Of a DNA stretch of 64,000 nt, positions 32,975 through 63,538 are shown piece after piece. A program made the translations under genes and the position numbers. Within the stretch, counting starts at the first letter, position 1. Each line of letters starts with the position of its first letter. Where the stretch lies: positions 6,626,816-6,690,815 of the forward strand of contig CM030835.1 in assembly GCA_018105865.1 (NCBI GenBank). Reading direction: 5' to 3'. The notes under the pieces are model-generated. The model was not told the DNA's origin. It ran no database searches and saw only the letters and a program-made list of their open reading frames with translations. The DNA is from Metaphire vulgaris. Taxonomy: Eukaryota; Annelida; Clitellata; Crassiclitellata; Megascolecidae.

Positions 32975-33400
32975 GGTGCTGGCCCCGGTTTTTTTCCATC
33001 AGCCCATAGATGGCTAAGCCATACATCGGCGACAGTGACCAGCCTTTTCCGCCGAACCTATGATTATCTTTGCAATGTTGCCATTGCTACTCATTTTTAT
33101 TACTGTCATCCAGAGTTTAATCTAGGCCGTTTCCGGGGAAAATTACCCTTTGTTCCCCCGGAAAGTTCAAATTCCCTCCGGAAATTTTGGCATACTACAT
33201 CAACTAACAGCAGCCCCCTAGCTGACTTCCCCCGGCCTTGTCAGTTCCCCGCCCCGAAGTCCAGGAGTCTAGATTAGACACTGCTGTCATCTAGTGAAGG
33301 TTACTTCAACCCTATAGGCTCCAGCGGGTATCGAACTCGCTTCCTTCAGCTCTACAGGCCACTGTAGTTTACCACTCTTCTATCTTTCCTGTCCACACTT
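32975..33400 (-). mobile_element. tRNA-derived SINE (family S), interrupted by a MITE
   Basis: The minus-strand head has box B GCGAGTTCGATACCC and a box A-like segment AGAGTGGTAAACTACAGTGG. The body contains CGCCGAACCTATGATTAT and TTTGCAATGTTGCCATTGCT. The same SINE at about 37644-37897 lacks the insertion and shows the intact body. A 173-bp MITE (33111-33283) splits this copy. Confidence 0.75.
33111..33283. mobile_element. MITE family B nested in a SINE, 173 bp
   Basis: CAGAGTTTAATCTAGGCCGT to GTCTAGATTAGACACTG with perfect TSD CTGTCATC (33103-33110, 33284-33291). It is the reverse orientation of the copy at 28486. Confidence 0.88.
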
Positions 33401-33799
33401 TGCGCCAAACATCTAGGATAAAATCACACCGCCTTTTCAGCGGTGTATTTCTATTCGCATCGCATCTGTGGCTTTGAAGACCTTCAAAAGTGGCCTTTTC
33501 GCTAGCAAAAATGGATGCAGGCAAAAGAAGACCTACGGGCTGTCTTCGTGGTTTCCAAACAGCTGGTCTTTGTAATGCACCTGTGGGTGAGTGTACTGCG
33601 AAGAGGAGCATGTTGGAATAATCTGCTACAGTCGATAAGAGTTACGATATGCGTGATTTGTATTGATCTATTGGAAAAGACGATGGCACTCATCGTCGTT
33701 TTTCTCATTCTGATCCCCTCCCCCTCCCTCCCTCCCCGTGGCTACAGTGTGTCCATCGTCTGCCACTGTGCATGTGCGCACTGCACAGTACTTGAGATT

Positions 33800-33838
33800 T
33801 CCTCCTCCTCCTCCTCCTCCTCCTCCTCCTCCTCCTCC
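33800..33838. repeat. (CTC)n microsatellite
   Basis: About 13 CTC units. Confidence 0.95.
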
Positions 33839-34344
33839 GTCTGTTCGTACAGACAGCATCCGATAGTAAGTTTCTCCGCCTTTTCACTTTATCGGACAGT
33901 TTCTTTCTTTCTCTCTGCTTCTCCCCCCCCCCACCCGTTCTCGTTCGTTTCGTGCCTTACCGTTTGTCTGTCTGCGAAGATTCGCTCCTTAAGAGACCTT
34001 AAGCAGTAACAATCGAGCCGTAGATTTTCGAGTTTTTGTGTGGATTTCTGCGTGCGCCAATTGTGAAGCTTCATTCCGCGTGCCGCCCGTCTGTCCGGAT
34101 TAGTTTTTCTACAGCTGCAGGATCTCTTTCAGTTTCGTCGTTTAGAGCTTCGTTTATTCAGTAGCCCAATATGGGCATAAGTTAAATGTTTTCGTGGGTA
34201 TCACATATGCATTTTTGATAGCGGGTTCTACAGTCTGCAACGTGATTTAAGGTGGCTTAGAAGGTATTACTTCCTGTGTGAAAGCCACTGTGGGCGTTAA
34301 CGGAGCTTGAACCTAGCTCTGTCGGCCTGCCGTTCCAGCGCGTA

Positions 34345-34735
34345 AGGGGCTGTCCATTAATTATGTCAACATTTTTGGGCAATTTTTGACCCTCTGTCAA
34401 CAACACCCAACTTTAGTTACCCCTATAATTATGGCAAACTGTTGACCCCCTAAAGATCAATGACAGGTCTCAATAACAAGATTATTATTTTTGTGATGAC
34501 CATTTTTATCATTTTCCCTTTTTTGCTCATCGAGTGTCAAAATGTGGTGGTGATGACCTTTTTGTCATGCTTTTTCCACTGTAAAAAGTAGTATTCCATG
34601 AAATTTTCTATTTATTGATTATTTGTTAAAAGTGAAATTGTTGACGTCAACTTCTCTTGAGCCCCCCTCCATGTCAACAACAGTCAAACTTTTTCAAGCC
34701 CCGTTAAATTGTTGACGTAATTAATGGAGAGCCCT
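34345..34735. mobile_element. MITE family C, copy 2
   Basis: AGGGGCTGTCCATTAATTAT to TTGACGTAATTAATGGAGAG then CCCT. The internal arrangement matches 30420-30841 but in reverse orientation (TGCTCATCGAGTGTC). Confidence 0.8.
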
Positions 34736-35136
34736 AACCCACTCTGCCATCTTCCGTCTTCTTGCTTCACAAAATTGTTTCGCGACTTTGATGCTCTTCC
34801 GTGGCTGATTTTTTCACAGATCGCCTTCAAACCATGAGAATTATTGACGCTAAACATTCTAAGGTGTTAACTTTTACGAATGTTTCGACAGAGGTAAAAA
34901 CTGTCTGCTTCTCAGCCCCAAAAAGAATACGCCGCTTTCAAATTGATGTATTAAAACCGTTTGAAGAGACAGGCAAACAAGAAACAGGCGCGCTTGTCAA
35001 CGACTCGGATACCTATACGAAAAGAATTTCTGCGCACACCGAAAAAACATTGCATTCTAAACACCGTAAACGTCACGGCGTCGGTGTTGTGTAATGCTGT
35101 TTATACTGTCGAATCCAGTCCACGGAGCCAACATAA

Positions 35137-35570
35137 TTTCATAATCTTTCCCCGGTTCCCGTTTCCTTCTACTGTTCCACCGTGATTCATGCCTTCGTTT
35201 TACGCCCACTCGGCACTAAACGGCGATCGGAATACCGATACAGTGAAGGCGACGGCGGTGGCAGCAGCAGCAGCAGCAGTTCGACTGCGCCGAACGAAAG
35301 GCGATCGCCGGACCGCCTGTTTGCGGCTGCGCCTCCTTCTGAAGACCGACGCCGGACACAAAGACCATCGGTGGACCTGTTGAGATGGGTTGATCGTTCA
35401 TTCCTGAGAAGGCAGAACGCGCAGAGACTGACTTCTTCCACGCGCGGTCGCCGAAATACGTCCCGCCGGGGGATCTGCTGGAGGCGCCTTCGCTGCCGGC
35501 GAGGGAGCGCTCGAAGCAACGACGCGGCGGCGTTGCTTCGGTCGTCGTCGTCGTCGTCGTCTGGTGGGGC
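35137..35570 (+). promoter_or_regulatory. CpG-rich block: candidate promoter or first exon of the Hv1-like gene
   Basis: Sequence rich in CpG and GC, ending at a good donor GGGGC|GTAAGT (35571). The frame open from 35137 to the donor ends in phase 2, which fits the next coding exon at 40330 (one base, then codons). But that open frame contains no ATG, so either the start codon lies further upstream or this block is 5' UTR and the phase fit is chance. The block also contains CAG and GTC triplet runs. Confidence 0.35.
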
Positions 35571-35744
35571 GTAAGTACGGAGCCCCTGGCGCCGATCGAC
35601 GCCAAAAGACCGTTCTTCAGCCGGCGGCGACCGTCGTTTTTTTTGATTGATGTCTATTTTGCGTGCAACGATTTCGAACGTCGAATACAGAACCAAAACG
35701 TCGACAAATCAGCGGTCCGATCGAATTGAGCCCAATTAGCTGCT

Positions 35745-35747
35745 GCA

Positions 35748-35788
<41 letters not shown>
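35745..35788. repeat. (CGG)n microsatellite
   Basis: About 13 GGC units in the CpG-rich block, following the candidate first-exon donor. Confidence 0.95.
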
Positions 35789-37073
35789 CATTTCTACGGA
35801 GAGTAGTGACGAGTTATAGGCTATTTAGTAGACGTTTAAATCTTTCGAAATACTTTGTGCAAGCATAAGACACGGCCGTGCGTGTAATTCTAGATTGTCA
35901 TTAAGCCTAAATTGCAGCGATTCTTCTTATATTGAACCAGAAACAAGATAGTAAATCGTTTTACGAAAGTTTACTATAGGCCTAGATGGAAATAGGCTAC
36001 ATAGGGACAGAAACTCGAAGAAGTCTACGGGCTTTTTCTTATCCTAGTGGGATTCTGAATATTTTTATTCAATACGTTTCACGACTGACAATCAAGATAT
36101 GGCGATAATTTCCAAAGAAATCGACAACGCTGGCTGCAGAATCTTTGATCGCATCTTCCATCCTCTCGGAACACGGTGATCTTTTGCAGGAGCAGTGGCT
36201 TGCAACTGACGCTCGAGCACATCGGACAAAAAAAGTCAATTATAAATTTTAAAAGCAAGACGACGCTCTTCTGCTGGCATTTGCAGCGACGGCCATCAGC
36301 AGATCTTGAAGCTTTCTCTCCTCCTTGCTTTCTCGCAAGAAGACATGCCGCCTGAATTTGACCTCGCCTTCGTTATCATGCGGAAATCATTTGACCCGGA
36401 ATCCGGCGATGTTCAGTTGCCCTGGGGTGAAGGGTGAAGGGTGAAAGGTCAAAGGGTAGGGCGAGTGCTTCCTGACCGTTGCAAATCAAATGCATCGAAG
36501 TTGAGAACGATGAGAAACGTTTTCGCCAGACAGAGAACGTCTCCCTTCGCAGCCGCTAACACCGTTTCTTCTTCGACTGAAATTGGTCGACGACAGTCTT
36601 ATCGAAACTTGTAAGATTTATCACGGAACTTTTATCACTTTAATGATTCCAACGTTTTCTTCGTTCATTCACAGACGACATGAAGATTTATTAAAGCTAA
36701 AAACCAGTCTGGTCTTTGAAAAATTGCATCGGATGAAAGACGCACACCGTCGTTCAGAAAATGGAAGTGAAAACGTTAAATTTTGATTTGAAGTTCCAGA
36801 AACCTTAATTAATGGGGATAGCCAATAATATCAGCGCATCTGGGCACTTGGCGTTCTATTTTATGCGATCTTTTCTTTTATTGTCTCTTATTTCAGCATC
36901 GGGAATTGACTTGGTCTCTTGCGGTTTTGACTTGGAGACCCATCGATTGATATCACATAGGCCTATTTATTTACTTATTTATTTATTTATTCATTCATTC
37001 ATTCATTTATATGGTTGAGTTGCGAAAGTGCATAATTATCAATTGCAAAGTAATGTTTTTCTTGATGAACAAC

Positions 37074-37129
37074 AGAGAGAGAGAGACAGAGAGAGAGAGA
37101 GACAGAGAGAAAGAGACAGAGAGAGAGAC

Positions 37130-37163
<34 letters not shown>
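37074..37163. repeat. (GA)n microsatellite with CA interruptions
   Basis: GAGA/GACA-rich purine tract. Confidence 0.95.
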
Positions 37164-37643
37164 TTGCTCGTTTTATGGCACAGTTAGGAAGAGTTTCAAG
37201 GCTCGCCGCTACTACAGATAGGACGATATTAAGCATGACAAGTCGCTAAATTAAATCAATTGGTCATTAATTCTTCGCTGAGCTGACATTCCTCGAAGAC
37301 CATTCTGCTGAAGAACAGCGACGGCGTCGGCTGCAGCGCAAGTTTATTCCAGAAATTCCGTCAGATTAAATAATTAATCGAAACAGAGTCGTAGATTCGG
37401 TGGCGTATATAGCGTGGGTCACCGGCGCCCGAGCGAAACTGGTATACATACATACATACACACATACATGCATGCACTAGCTATTTATATTGCGCATGTT
37501 AAATAGATGCTAACAAGCGCATCACAATGTCAATAATAAGCACAGCTAAAGAAAAAAAACTTCCTTAACCCCTTAACCGTTTATTTAACTGTAACTCGAT
37601 GTAAAATGGACGGATATACCCGGAGTTCCCAGTAAAGGGGTTA

Positions 37644-37897
37644 AAAAGCCGGCGCTGATCCCCGGTTTCGTGACCCTCAACCCATAGGTGGCTACATTAA
37701 GCTATATGCATCGACCGATGGTGGCCCGTCATTCCGCCGAACCTATGGTTACCTTTGCAATGTTGCCACTACTATTCATTTTGCCACTGCAATTGAGTGA
37801 AGGCTGAATCAACCCCAGGGCTCCTGCGAGTCTCGAACCCGCTTCCGTCGGGTCTACAGTCCAATGATGTTCCCACTCTTCTTTCTTCCAGCCCTGG
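37644..37897 (-). mobile_element. tRNA-derived SINE (family S), uninterrupted copy
   Basis: Same body as 32975-33400: CGCCGAACCTATGGTTAC, TTTGCAATGTTGCCACT, and a minus-strand box B GCGGGTTCGAGACTCGC. The site TGCCACTGCAATTGAGTGAA corresponds to the junction that holds a MITE in the other copy. Confidence 0.75.
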
Positions 37898-38126
37898 AAA
37901 GTTCGTCTGGTAATAAACAGTTACATTGTCTTTAAAATGCACTAATGTATTCATCTGGTTATGCCAAAATGAGTCGAGATTTGAAACACACCAATTGGCA
38001 TTGATGAAGATTTGGCCGATATTTGATAAATATTAATGCAAATTTGGATCGGTTGCTTTTGGCGCTGTAATCAGCACAGTCGATTTCCAAAGGGGTAGCT
38101 CATATTATCGTCGTCGTCAAAAGAAG

Positions 38127-38310
38127 AAAAAGAAGGGAAGAGAAGAAGAAGAAGAAGAAGAAGAAGAAGAAGAAGAAGAAGAAGAAGAAGAAGAAGAAGA
38201 AGAAGAAGAAGAAAGAAGAAGGAGGAGAAGAAGAAGAAGAAGAAGAAGAAGAAGAAGAAGAAGAAGAAGAAGAAGAAGAAAAGAAGAAGAAGAAGAAAAA
38301 GAAGAAAAAT
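38127..38310. repeat. (GAA)n microsatellite
   Basis: About 180 bp of GAA with a few GGA and AAA interruptions. Poly-Phe and poly-Leu frames on the minus strand are artefacts. Confidence 0.97.
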
Positions 38311-39184
38311 AAAAAGAACAACAACAACGAATTGGCTGTAGACCGCATCATTCATGAAAGGGCGTGACGATGAAATTCAGACGTGAAACTACGCAAAGTT
38401 TGTCGAACTGAATACGAGACAGTTTAATCAGTTCTAGCTGTTTTCAAGAAAAGACTTGCCACTAAAGAGTAAAGAAACAGAAGACGACAGAAGTGCAAGA
38501 TTAGTCACACGATAGTCAGCAGAAATGCCGCAGTATTTTTTCTAAAGAAAATTTGTGCATTTTACGCTGCAATCTTTTTTAAGCCTTACTATAATAAGTT
38601 AATAACTAATAAGAAATAAATTTGTAACGATCGCAAGTCAACCATGTGGTCGATTATGACGAGGGAGACAATGTCCGCCCCACTGACGGTCTGCAAACCT
38701 GGACATGTGCGAAACGATGGGTGATTGGAAGAGAATGGAAATTATTATCATCTTCGCTTTGTATTTCACGGTTGACAGTCTATGCATGACTAGAAAATAT
38801 ATGTGGCGATAAAATAATACGCGACAACATAATTATAGGAGAGAACTTTTTGCGACTGTCTGCTGCAAAACAACGAAAAACAAGCGCTTATATATAGACG
38901 GTCGCATTTAAAAAGCGGACCAATTGGATACTAGGGCCTAATAGCCTACCAGAGAAGTGGAAAGGGGAAGATCGATAAAATAAAATGTGGCCCGCCTGAG
39001 ACTCCAAGACAAATGGACATGACGGTTTCACTCGACTTGGGCCACACTCGTAGCGTCCTAGAGGTCCATCTCAGACAAATTGTCTAATCTTCCTCAAGGC
39101 AGAAGAAATTATGAAAAGAAGAATGTTTACCGGTCCCTCGACAGACGGAATAGTTGACGGTAGAACACCCAAGATATCACCGCC

Positions 39185-39428
39185 CAGAGGCGTAGCAGTC
39201 ATATGGACAACCTGGCCAGATGCCAAGGGCCCCCGACCTGCAAAGGGCCCCGACCCGAGCAAAAAAAATTTTTTCGCAACGTTGTAAAGTTGTTAAGTTG
39301 TCAGATCGAAAAAAGACCGACAAGCAAAAAACGGTCGTCTACATTTTCGCAAACTTGTCAGATCGTCTCTGGAAAGGGCCCTCTGCCCGTTTTTCGCCAA
39401 GGGCCCCGAACATATTGCTACGCCACTG
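39185..39428. mobile_element. MITE family A, 244 bp
   Basis: CAGAGGCGTAGCAGTCATAT to TTGCTACGCCACTG with perfect TSD TCACCGCC (39177-39184, 39429-39436). Contains GACAAGCAAAAAACGGTCGT at 39319. Confidence 0.87.
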
Positions 39429-39505
39429 TCACCGCCGGACGCTTTTATCCACTGCAATATTACACGAATGGAACCGGGAAGGTCGTTTGGGAATGCGTTC
39501 TCCTG

Positions 39506-39948
39506 CAGTGGCGTAGCCAGCTTATGCAAAGTGGGGTTGTTAACTCACAACTGGAGGCAACGGGCTCGAGGACAGCAAATCAGAAAATAGGTCTGGGTGT
39601 CCAGGTGTTTAACCAAGAGAAAATCTTACTGTTTAAAATTTGAAATGCCCGTGAGTTTTAGTGCCTTTTCAGTATTTTACAGCCACAAATTAAACCTTTG
39701 AAAGTGTCGCTTTTTGGACCCAATATAGCAATGGCATGTCATGATTAAGTGCTTTCTGGTTCTGCTTATCTTCCGATCAATGCGACAGTGTGAACGTATC
39801 TCACTGATGACACAGTGAAACAAGTCAAAAAATAAAGATGAATGTATAGCGAATCCAAAAAAGCCAATGGTATCACATCATTTGTGTTGGTCATATTTTT
39901 TATGGGGTTGTTTGAACAACCACAAACAACCCCGTGGCGACGCTACTG
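39506..39948. mobile_element. MITE family A, 443 bp
   Basis: CAGTGGCGTAGCCAGCTTAT to GTGGCGACGCTACTG with perfect TSD TTCTCCTG (39498-39505, 39949-39956). It lies only 77 bp from the preceding family A copy. Confidence 0.88.
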
Positions 39949-40329
39949 TTCTCCTGCTTATAATGTATGATTATGTGCGTCTTTCGGGACTTGGCTTTAC
40001 CCGGTCCATTAAAGTCAACCATTCAACTGCTTTTGTGCAGTAGACCCGTTTTTTAAAGTCCACATTTCCATCGATGCGAATTACAACGCACCGTGCAGTG
40101 GCCCGTGCGCAGGATTAGCAGAAATTTCTTTTATCGGTGGTGATGGCATATTTGAAAATTTCTCTCGACGCTTCTGTAGGTCGGATTCGACGGTTTTTCC
40201 ATTGCAACAAGCGCCCCAGTTGACAGCGCAAAAGTCATTTGTTGTATTCTGCTGTAGGAAACTGCTGATCGCGCAGTAGGAATGTATATTGTATTTTATG
40301 TGATTTCACTTGTTGGTGTGGCTGTATAG

Positions 40330-58957
<18,628 letters not shown>

Positions 58958-58967
58958 GTAGGCTGTA

Positions 58968-59358
58968 AGGGGCCGTCCATAAATTACGTCACGCGGTTGG
59001 GGGTTCTGGCCATTTGTGATGAAGTGTGACGAGGGGTTCCGTAAATGTGACGTCACACAAAAAATTTAGGCAATGACCTTTGACCTTATTTTTGCTTGTC
59101 TGACCATATTTTTTGTCAGGGAGTTTGAGAGGAAAAATACAATTGACCTATTTTTTGCTTGTCAGGTTTTTTCAGAGAAAAAAAATACAAGGATGGCCAT
59201 TTTTTGCTTGTCAAGACTTTTCGGAAGACGAAAATGAGGGGGTCGGCCCGTTGTGACGTCATATTTTAGGGGGTCCGACGTTTTGTAACGTCACGTTACG
59301 TATAGGGAGGGGTCAAAAAGTGCCAAATTTGCGTGACGTAATTTATGGACAACCCCTA
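58968..59358. mobile_element. MITE family C, copy 3, at the exon 57941-58957 donor
   Basis: AGGGGCCGTCCATAAATTAC to TGACGTAATTTATGGACAAC then CCCT. The interior has three tandem TTTTTGCTTGTC modules (about 59088-59210). The left end is 10 bp from the predicted donor. Confidence 0.82.
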
Positions 59359-59779
59359 AAGATCTCGAAATTACAGTTTTTCTAGTAGTCCTATGGTGCT
59401 ACCCAGTACCCAACGTGGCATTTGTAGAGAAAAGGGAGGATTCTTTGTCACTACTTACTGGCTTGTGCACTCTTTAAGTAGCAAAGAGGGGACTCAAGCG
59501 TGAGGGGGGACACTGGCACCTTTTTAATCTGACAAAAAAAAAAAAAGGTCCTCACCCATCATTTCTAGGGTTAGGGTTGATTAGGCAATCAAGACCCTCT
59601 TCATGCGGGGACAGTCAACAGTCGCCCCCTAGTTACGCCACTGAGGGGACTGGCTATCTACCCTCCCCCACTGGTTGATTAGGCAATCAAGTCATGCTCA
59701 GACAGTTCAGTCATGTCTAGTGACGATTCTCTCTCCTTCTCTCTCTCTCTCTATATATATATATATAACTTACTGTATA

Positions 59780-59957
59780 CAGTAGAACTTCATTATAGCG
59801 TGTACTCAGTTATGTATAACATAAGGTAATGTACGTAAGGTATGTAATGTACGGTCCCGTGTGATGCTCTACCATATTGGATACAACGTACACCTCGGAT
59901 ATAACGTAGGTCTAAATTTTACAGACCCGCTGAGTACGTTATAACAAAGTTCTACTG
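59780..59957. mobile_element. Tc1/pogo-type MITE, about 178 bp
   Basis: CAGTAGAACTTCATTATAGC to GTTATAACAAAGTTCTACTG: imperfect inverted ends flanked by TA (59778-59779, 59958-59959). CAGTAGAACTT termini and TA targets are typical of Tigger/pogo MITEs. Confidence 0.78.
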
Positions 59958-59992
59958 TAGTTGAAAATCGGTGTGTGCTCCGTTAATTTCAG

Positions 59993-60016
59993 AAGACAAA
60001 GGAAACATATTTATGA
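59993..60016 (+). CDS. Possible terminal Hv1-like exon (KTKETYL stop)
   Basis: Acceptor cgttaatttcag|AAG followed by seven codons and TGA in phase 0. Very short and supported only by splice signal and phase; the alternative is termination inside the MITE at 59029. Confidence 0.25.
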   Translation, partial: KTKETYL

Positions 60017-60540
60017 AGACTACAAAGGCCAATTCTCAACTCAAAGACCAAGTTTCAAGATGAAATGTCATGCCAATTGACAAGAGTTTCACTACCATCC
60101 TTAGTCATTCATACTATGAATCTTGTCAATATTGATTTCACCTCATTCTTTTTACCCTGGTTTAAAAAGGTGGTGGCCAACAGTTGGCGTACACTTTGAG
60201 GCATCATTGTACCCAGCCTTAATTTTGACTGAGGCCTTTATTTCCTCATAAGATAAATGTTCCACTTCTATTCATGTTTAACTGAAAAGAGCAATAGCTA
60301 GTTCTCAAATAATGTTTCATTTCTAATTATGGATGACATATTTATGTATATACACTGTAGATTGGTCAAATCAAGGTTGATGAAATTGTATGGGTTTCTG
60401 CAGGATTGTCTAAATATGTCACAGCTGCCTGACTGGAATAAAATCAATGGTCTTGCAGAAATCATGGAATTTGCAGTAATTTCAAATTCTATCCTTAAGT
60501 GTAGGCAACAGTTTATTGCATTTGGTGGCATTGGTGGGAG

Positions 60541-60725
60541 CAGTGTTTACTCTAGCCACCTTGACATTGGGGGGGGATTTTGAAATGTTTGGGGAGGACA
60601 AGGTCTGAGTCTCCACACTTTTTGGGGGACATTTCCACCCCCACAGCCAGCATATAAAAAAAAATTGGGGGGGATTTTTAAACTTTGGGGATATTCCCCC
60701 CAGAGAAGGCCTAGAATAAACACTG
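60541..60725. mobile_element. MITE family B, 185 bp
   Basis: CAGTGTTTACTCTAGCCACC to AAGGCCTAGAATAAACACTG with perfect TSD GGTGGGAG (60533-60540, 60726-60733). Confidence 0.9.
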
Positions 60726-60739
60726 GGTGGGAGACAACA

Positions 60740-63538
60740 CTGCATTATGCAGACCATATTGAAGTTGACTTCACCCTGATGGACTTGTGAATAACGTGAG
60801 GCAAATATTTTCTCAATTGCAAACTCATAGAAGAGAAACTAGACAGACATTCTTTGCAACAGAGCCATATAGAAAACCATATTATTTAAATTCTACATTA
60901 GGCTTGAAAATGCAAACAGACTTGTCAGTAAAAATTTCAAAAAATAACAAGAAACATTGCCAAAAAACTTATATGTTTTACATCATGTTTTACATCACCA
61001 GCATGTAGCCTACTGTAGGCCTCTACTGTCTTCATATTTTTAAATACTTTTAAAAATCCTAAATCAATGTCAGCAAAATGACTGCCCACTAATGCTCTGG
61101 AGTTCACTTGCCCACACCTGACTATATATACACTCTTGTCTATATTGGAAGACCAATAATAGAGATAGCAGCTCCTTAAATACTCAACAATAAAGTCTCA
61201 AGAAATTATTATGCAAATAAATAACATAGTATTGCACAGTATCAAGAAAGTTGGGGCAGATCCAGAAGTACAGTCAGGGAGGCACTTCATACCATACCCC
61301 ATTTTGCTTTTCTCCCACTCCATCCATGTAAGGCATGATGCATGTTGCTAAAATTATTGAAAGGGAAGAAAAGACTTCATATGTTTATTTATTTACGCCT
61401 TTATAATTTTTTTGGCTTTTTCCCTAACTTGTTGGTGTCGGTTTGGGAGGGGCATGTGCTCCATGTAGATCTGCCCCTGTAGGGAATACTTACAAAAGCC
61501 ATTGCTAAAATTTACAATATAGTTGCTGTCAGTCAGCAATAAATAATGTCGATGTTAGTTATATAATACAGAACACTTTCTCATATCTCTAAACAGGACT
61601 TTGATCTGCCAACCATTTTAATAATATCAACAAGGTACTAAAATTAACAAATAATTGCTTGTGCTAAATTACGTTTAGGGACTTAACTGAAAATTGTAAT
61701 ACTTGAATCATATTGAAGAAACTGAACAAGACTTTCTTAACATTAAACAATACAGATAAATTTCAGTTAAACACAAAATGGCACAGATCCTCTATTGCAA
61801 CATTAACACATTGCATAATTGAGGCAGATTTTGTTATTGTCACAATTTAAAATAAAATCTAATCAACTGCTGATTACACAAAAATGGATATCTTATCATG
61901 ATTTTTACTAAATCATAATTAACTCTAGTAAATCAACATATTAAATAATAACCTCTCAGATAAACATATTTAATCAACATTTCATGCACATAATATCTGG
62001 AGACAATGTGCTCAAACTCAACTACAAAAGGCATTTTAATAATACCAAACACTAAAAATCCATACAGCAACTGTGCATTACCCTCAACAAGACTAACTGT
62101 CACCAACATTAATATTAGCACTTTGATAACTTACAATCAATGTGTGCTCAATATCAAATGAAACGAACATACACTACAAATTATTAGATAATTATTTTAA
62201 AAATGCTTTTGAGCTTGGTAAAAAGATAAATGAAGCATCACCACATTGTTTTCATATTGAAATGTCTATTTGGAAAAAAATCATTTTAAAAAATTAAAAT
62301 CTTTTATCAATAATTATAATGATAATAATTCTACAGGTTCAATAATCTTTCCAGATGTTGCAAACTGCCAATCATGCATTCTAACAAAAATACTACTATT
62401 TCTAAAAATAAGTACAATTTGGTTCAATCAAGCTAAGTAACTCATTAGGATGCTAGTGTCATTAAACTAGTACCGAACAAAATTACAACCTAGAGTAATC
62501 ATGCTGAAAATGTATCAAACACTCCTTTAAAATCAGCCTTGAAACTATTTTCAAGTTTTAAACAACAACTCAAAACAGGCTACACCAACTGCTAAATAGC
62601 TGCATATAAAACAGCATTTCTTAAATATGGAATAGTGTCTGGTACAAATTGGAAAACAGCATTGTTATTAAATATCAAAACAAAACAACCAGTGGCCTGC
62701 TGCTTCAATATTTGATTTTAACTGTGCTGACCAAACATTTGTGACATTAAGCCAAAGTCACATTTTAATTAAGTTAACTAACCGTGATATTTTTTAGAGC
62801 TCAGTAAAGCCAGTCCACTAAAGTACTGCTCTTGCCATTACCACAAATATCTCACAATCAAACAGCTCTGAACAAAGTTACCAACAATGTAACATATTGT
62901 AATTAATTATTAGCTGTTTCTGCTCAAGTGCTTTTATTGTTTTATCCTCTTGGTCATGTCACCTCTCTGGACAACTGGATGATATACACATGCAGGTGTG
63001 ACTGTGTGTGTGTGTCACTGAATTAACTTAATGCATTTTCTATAATTAATTATTCATTCCCAAGATGAATATCTTTGTAAGTGCTTATGTGACAATCTTG
63101 TTTCACAAAAATTATCGTTCATAATGCGACTAGTAGTTTGGAAAACAACAAGACCTCATTTATGAGTCACTTCAAAGTCAAGCAAACCCAAATAAGCAGC
63201 CAACAGATCCATCATCAACAAACAGTGCTATTGTGGATGGCCAAAAAGCAGTGGTCTAGTCGAGAGAATTTGATTTCAATATTTGATTTTTTGAAATTTT
63301 TGCACACTTTCGAATATCAGTGTTATCTCAAAGGCTATGATTATTTCCATATATTATAACCACAGAGTTGCTTATACTAAGCAATAATAACTTAGTTAAT
63401 ATTACATTTTATCACAATTATCTTGATGCCTCAGGGTGATGTTACAGACGCATGATGTCACATAACAGCACAGCAAACTGAAAGCATAAGACGACCACTG
63501 ATTAACACTGAGGAAAATGGACTAGAATTCTCAGTATG
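60740..63538. other. AT-rich stretch, possibly 3' UTR of the minus-strand xylosyltransferase
   Basis: No ORF with a recognisable product, no MITE and few simple repeats. Its quiet composition contrasts with 28-60 kb and it lies directly downstream of the xylosyltransferase stop on the minus strand, so a long 3' UTR is plausible but unproven. Confidence 0.4.

Larger units (their letters stand above)
35571..40329. other. Long intron or intergenic stretch before the first supported Hv1-like exon
   Basis: No gene supported. Contains GA and GAA microsatellites, one SINE and one MITE, listed separately. A GAAGGGTGAAGGGTGAAAGG tract at about 36428 is a small tandem. The remainder shows nothing I can name. 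Confidence 0.5.

Noticed and set aside
33515..34009. 164-codon plus-strand frame
   Set aside because: Starts on a non-ATG context, contains a (CTC)n serine run and no recognisable domain or conserved motif.
34801..35094. 97-codon plus-strand frame (FTDRLQTMRIIDAKHSKV)
   Set aside because: Begins at GTG, no domain and no phase-compatible donor; could be part of an unknown exon but not supportable.
35187..35696. 169-codon minus-strand frame over the CpG-rich block
   Set aside because: CpG-rich DNA lacks stops by composition; no domain, and the frames on both strands are low-complexity Arg/Ser/Asp.
38071..38355. Poly-Phe/Leu membrane-like protein on the minus strand
   Set aside because: Translation of a (GAA)n microsatellite, not a transmembrane protein.
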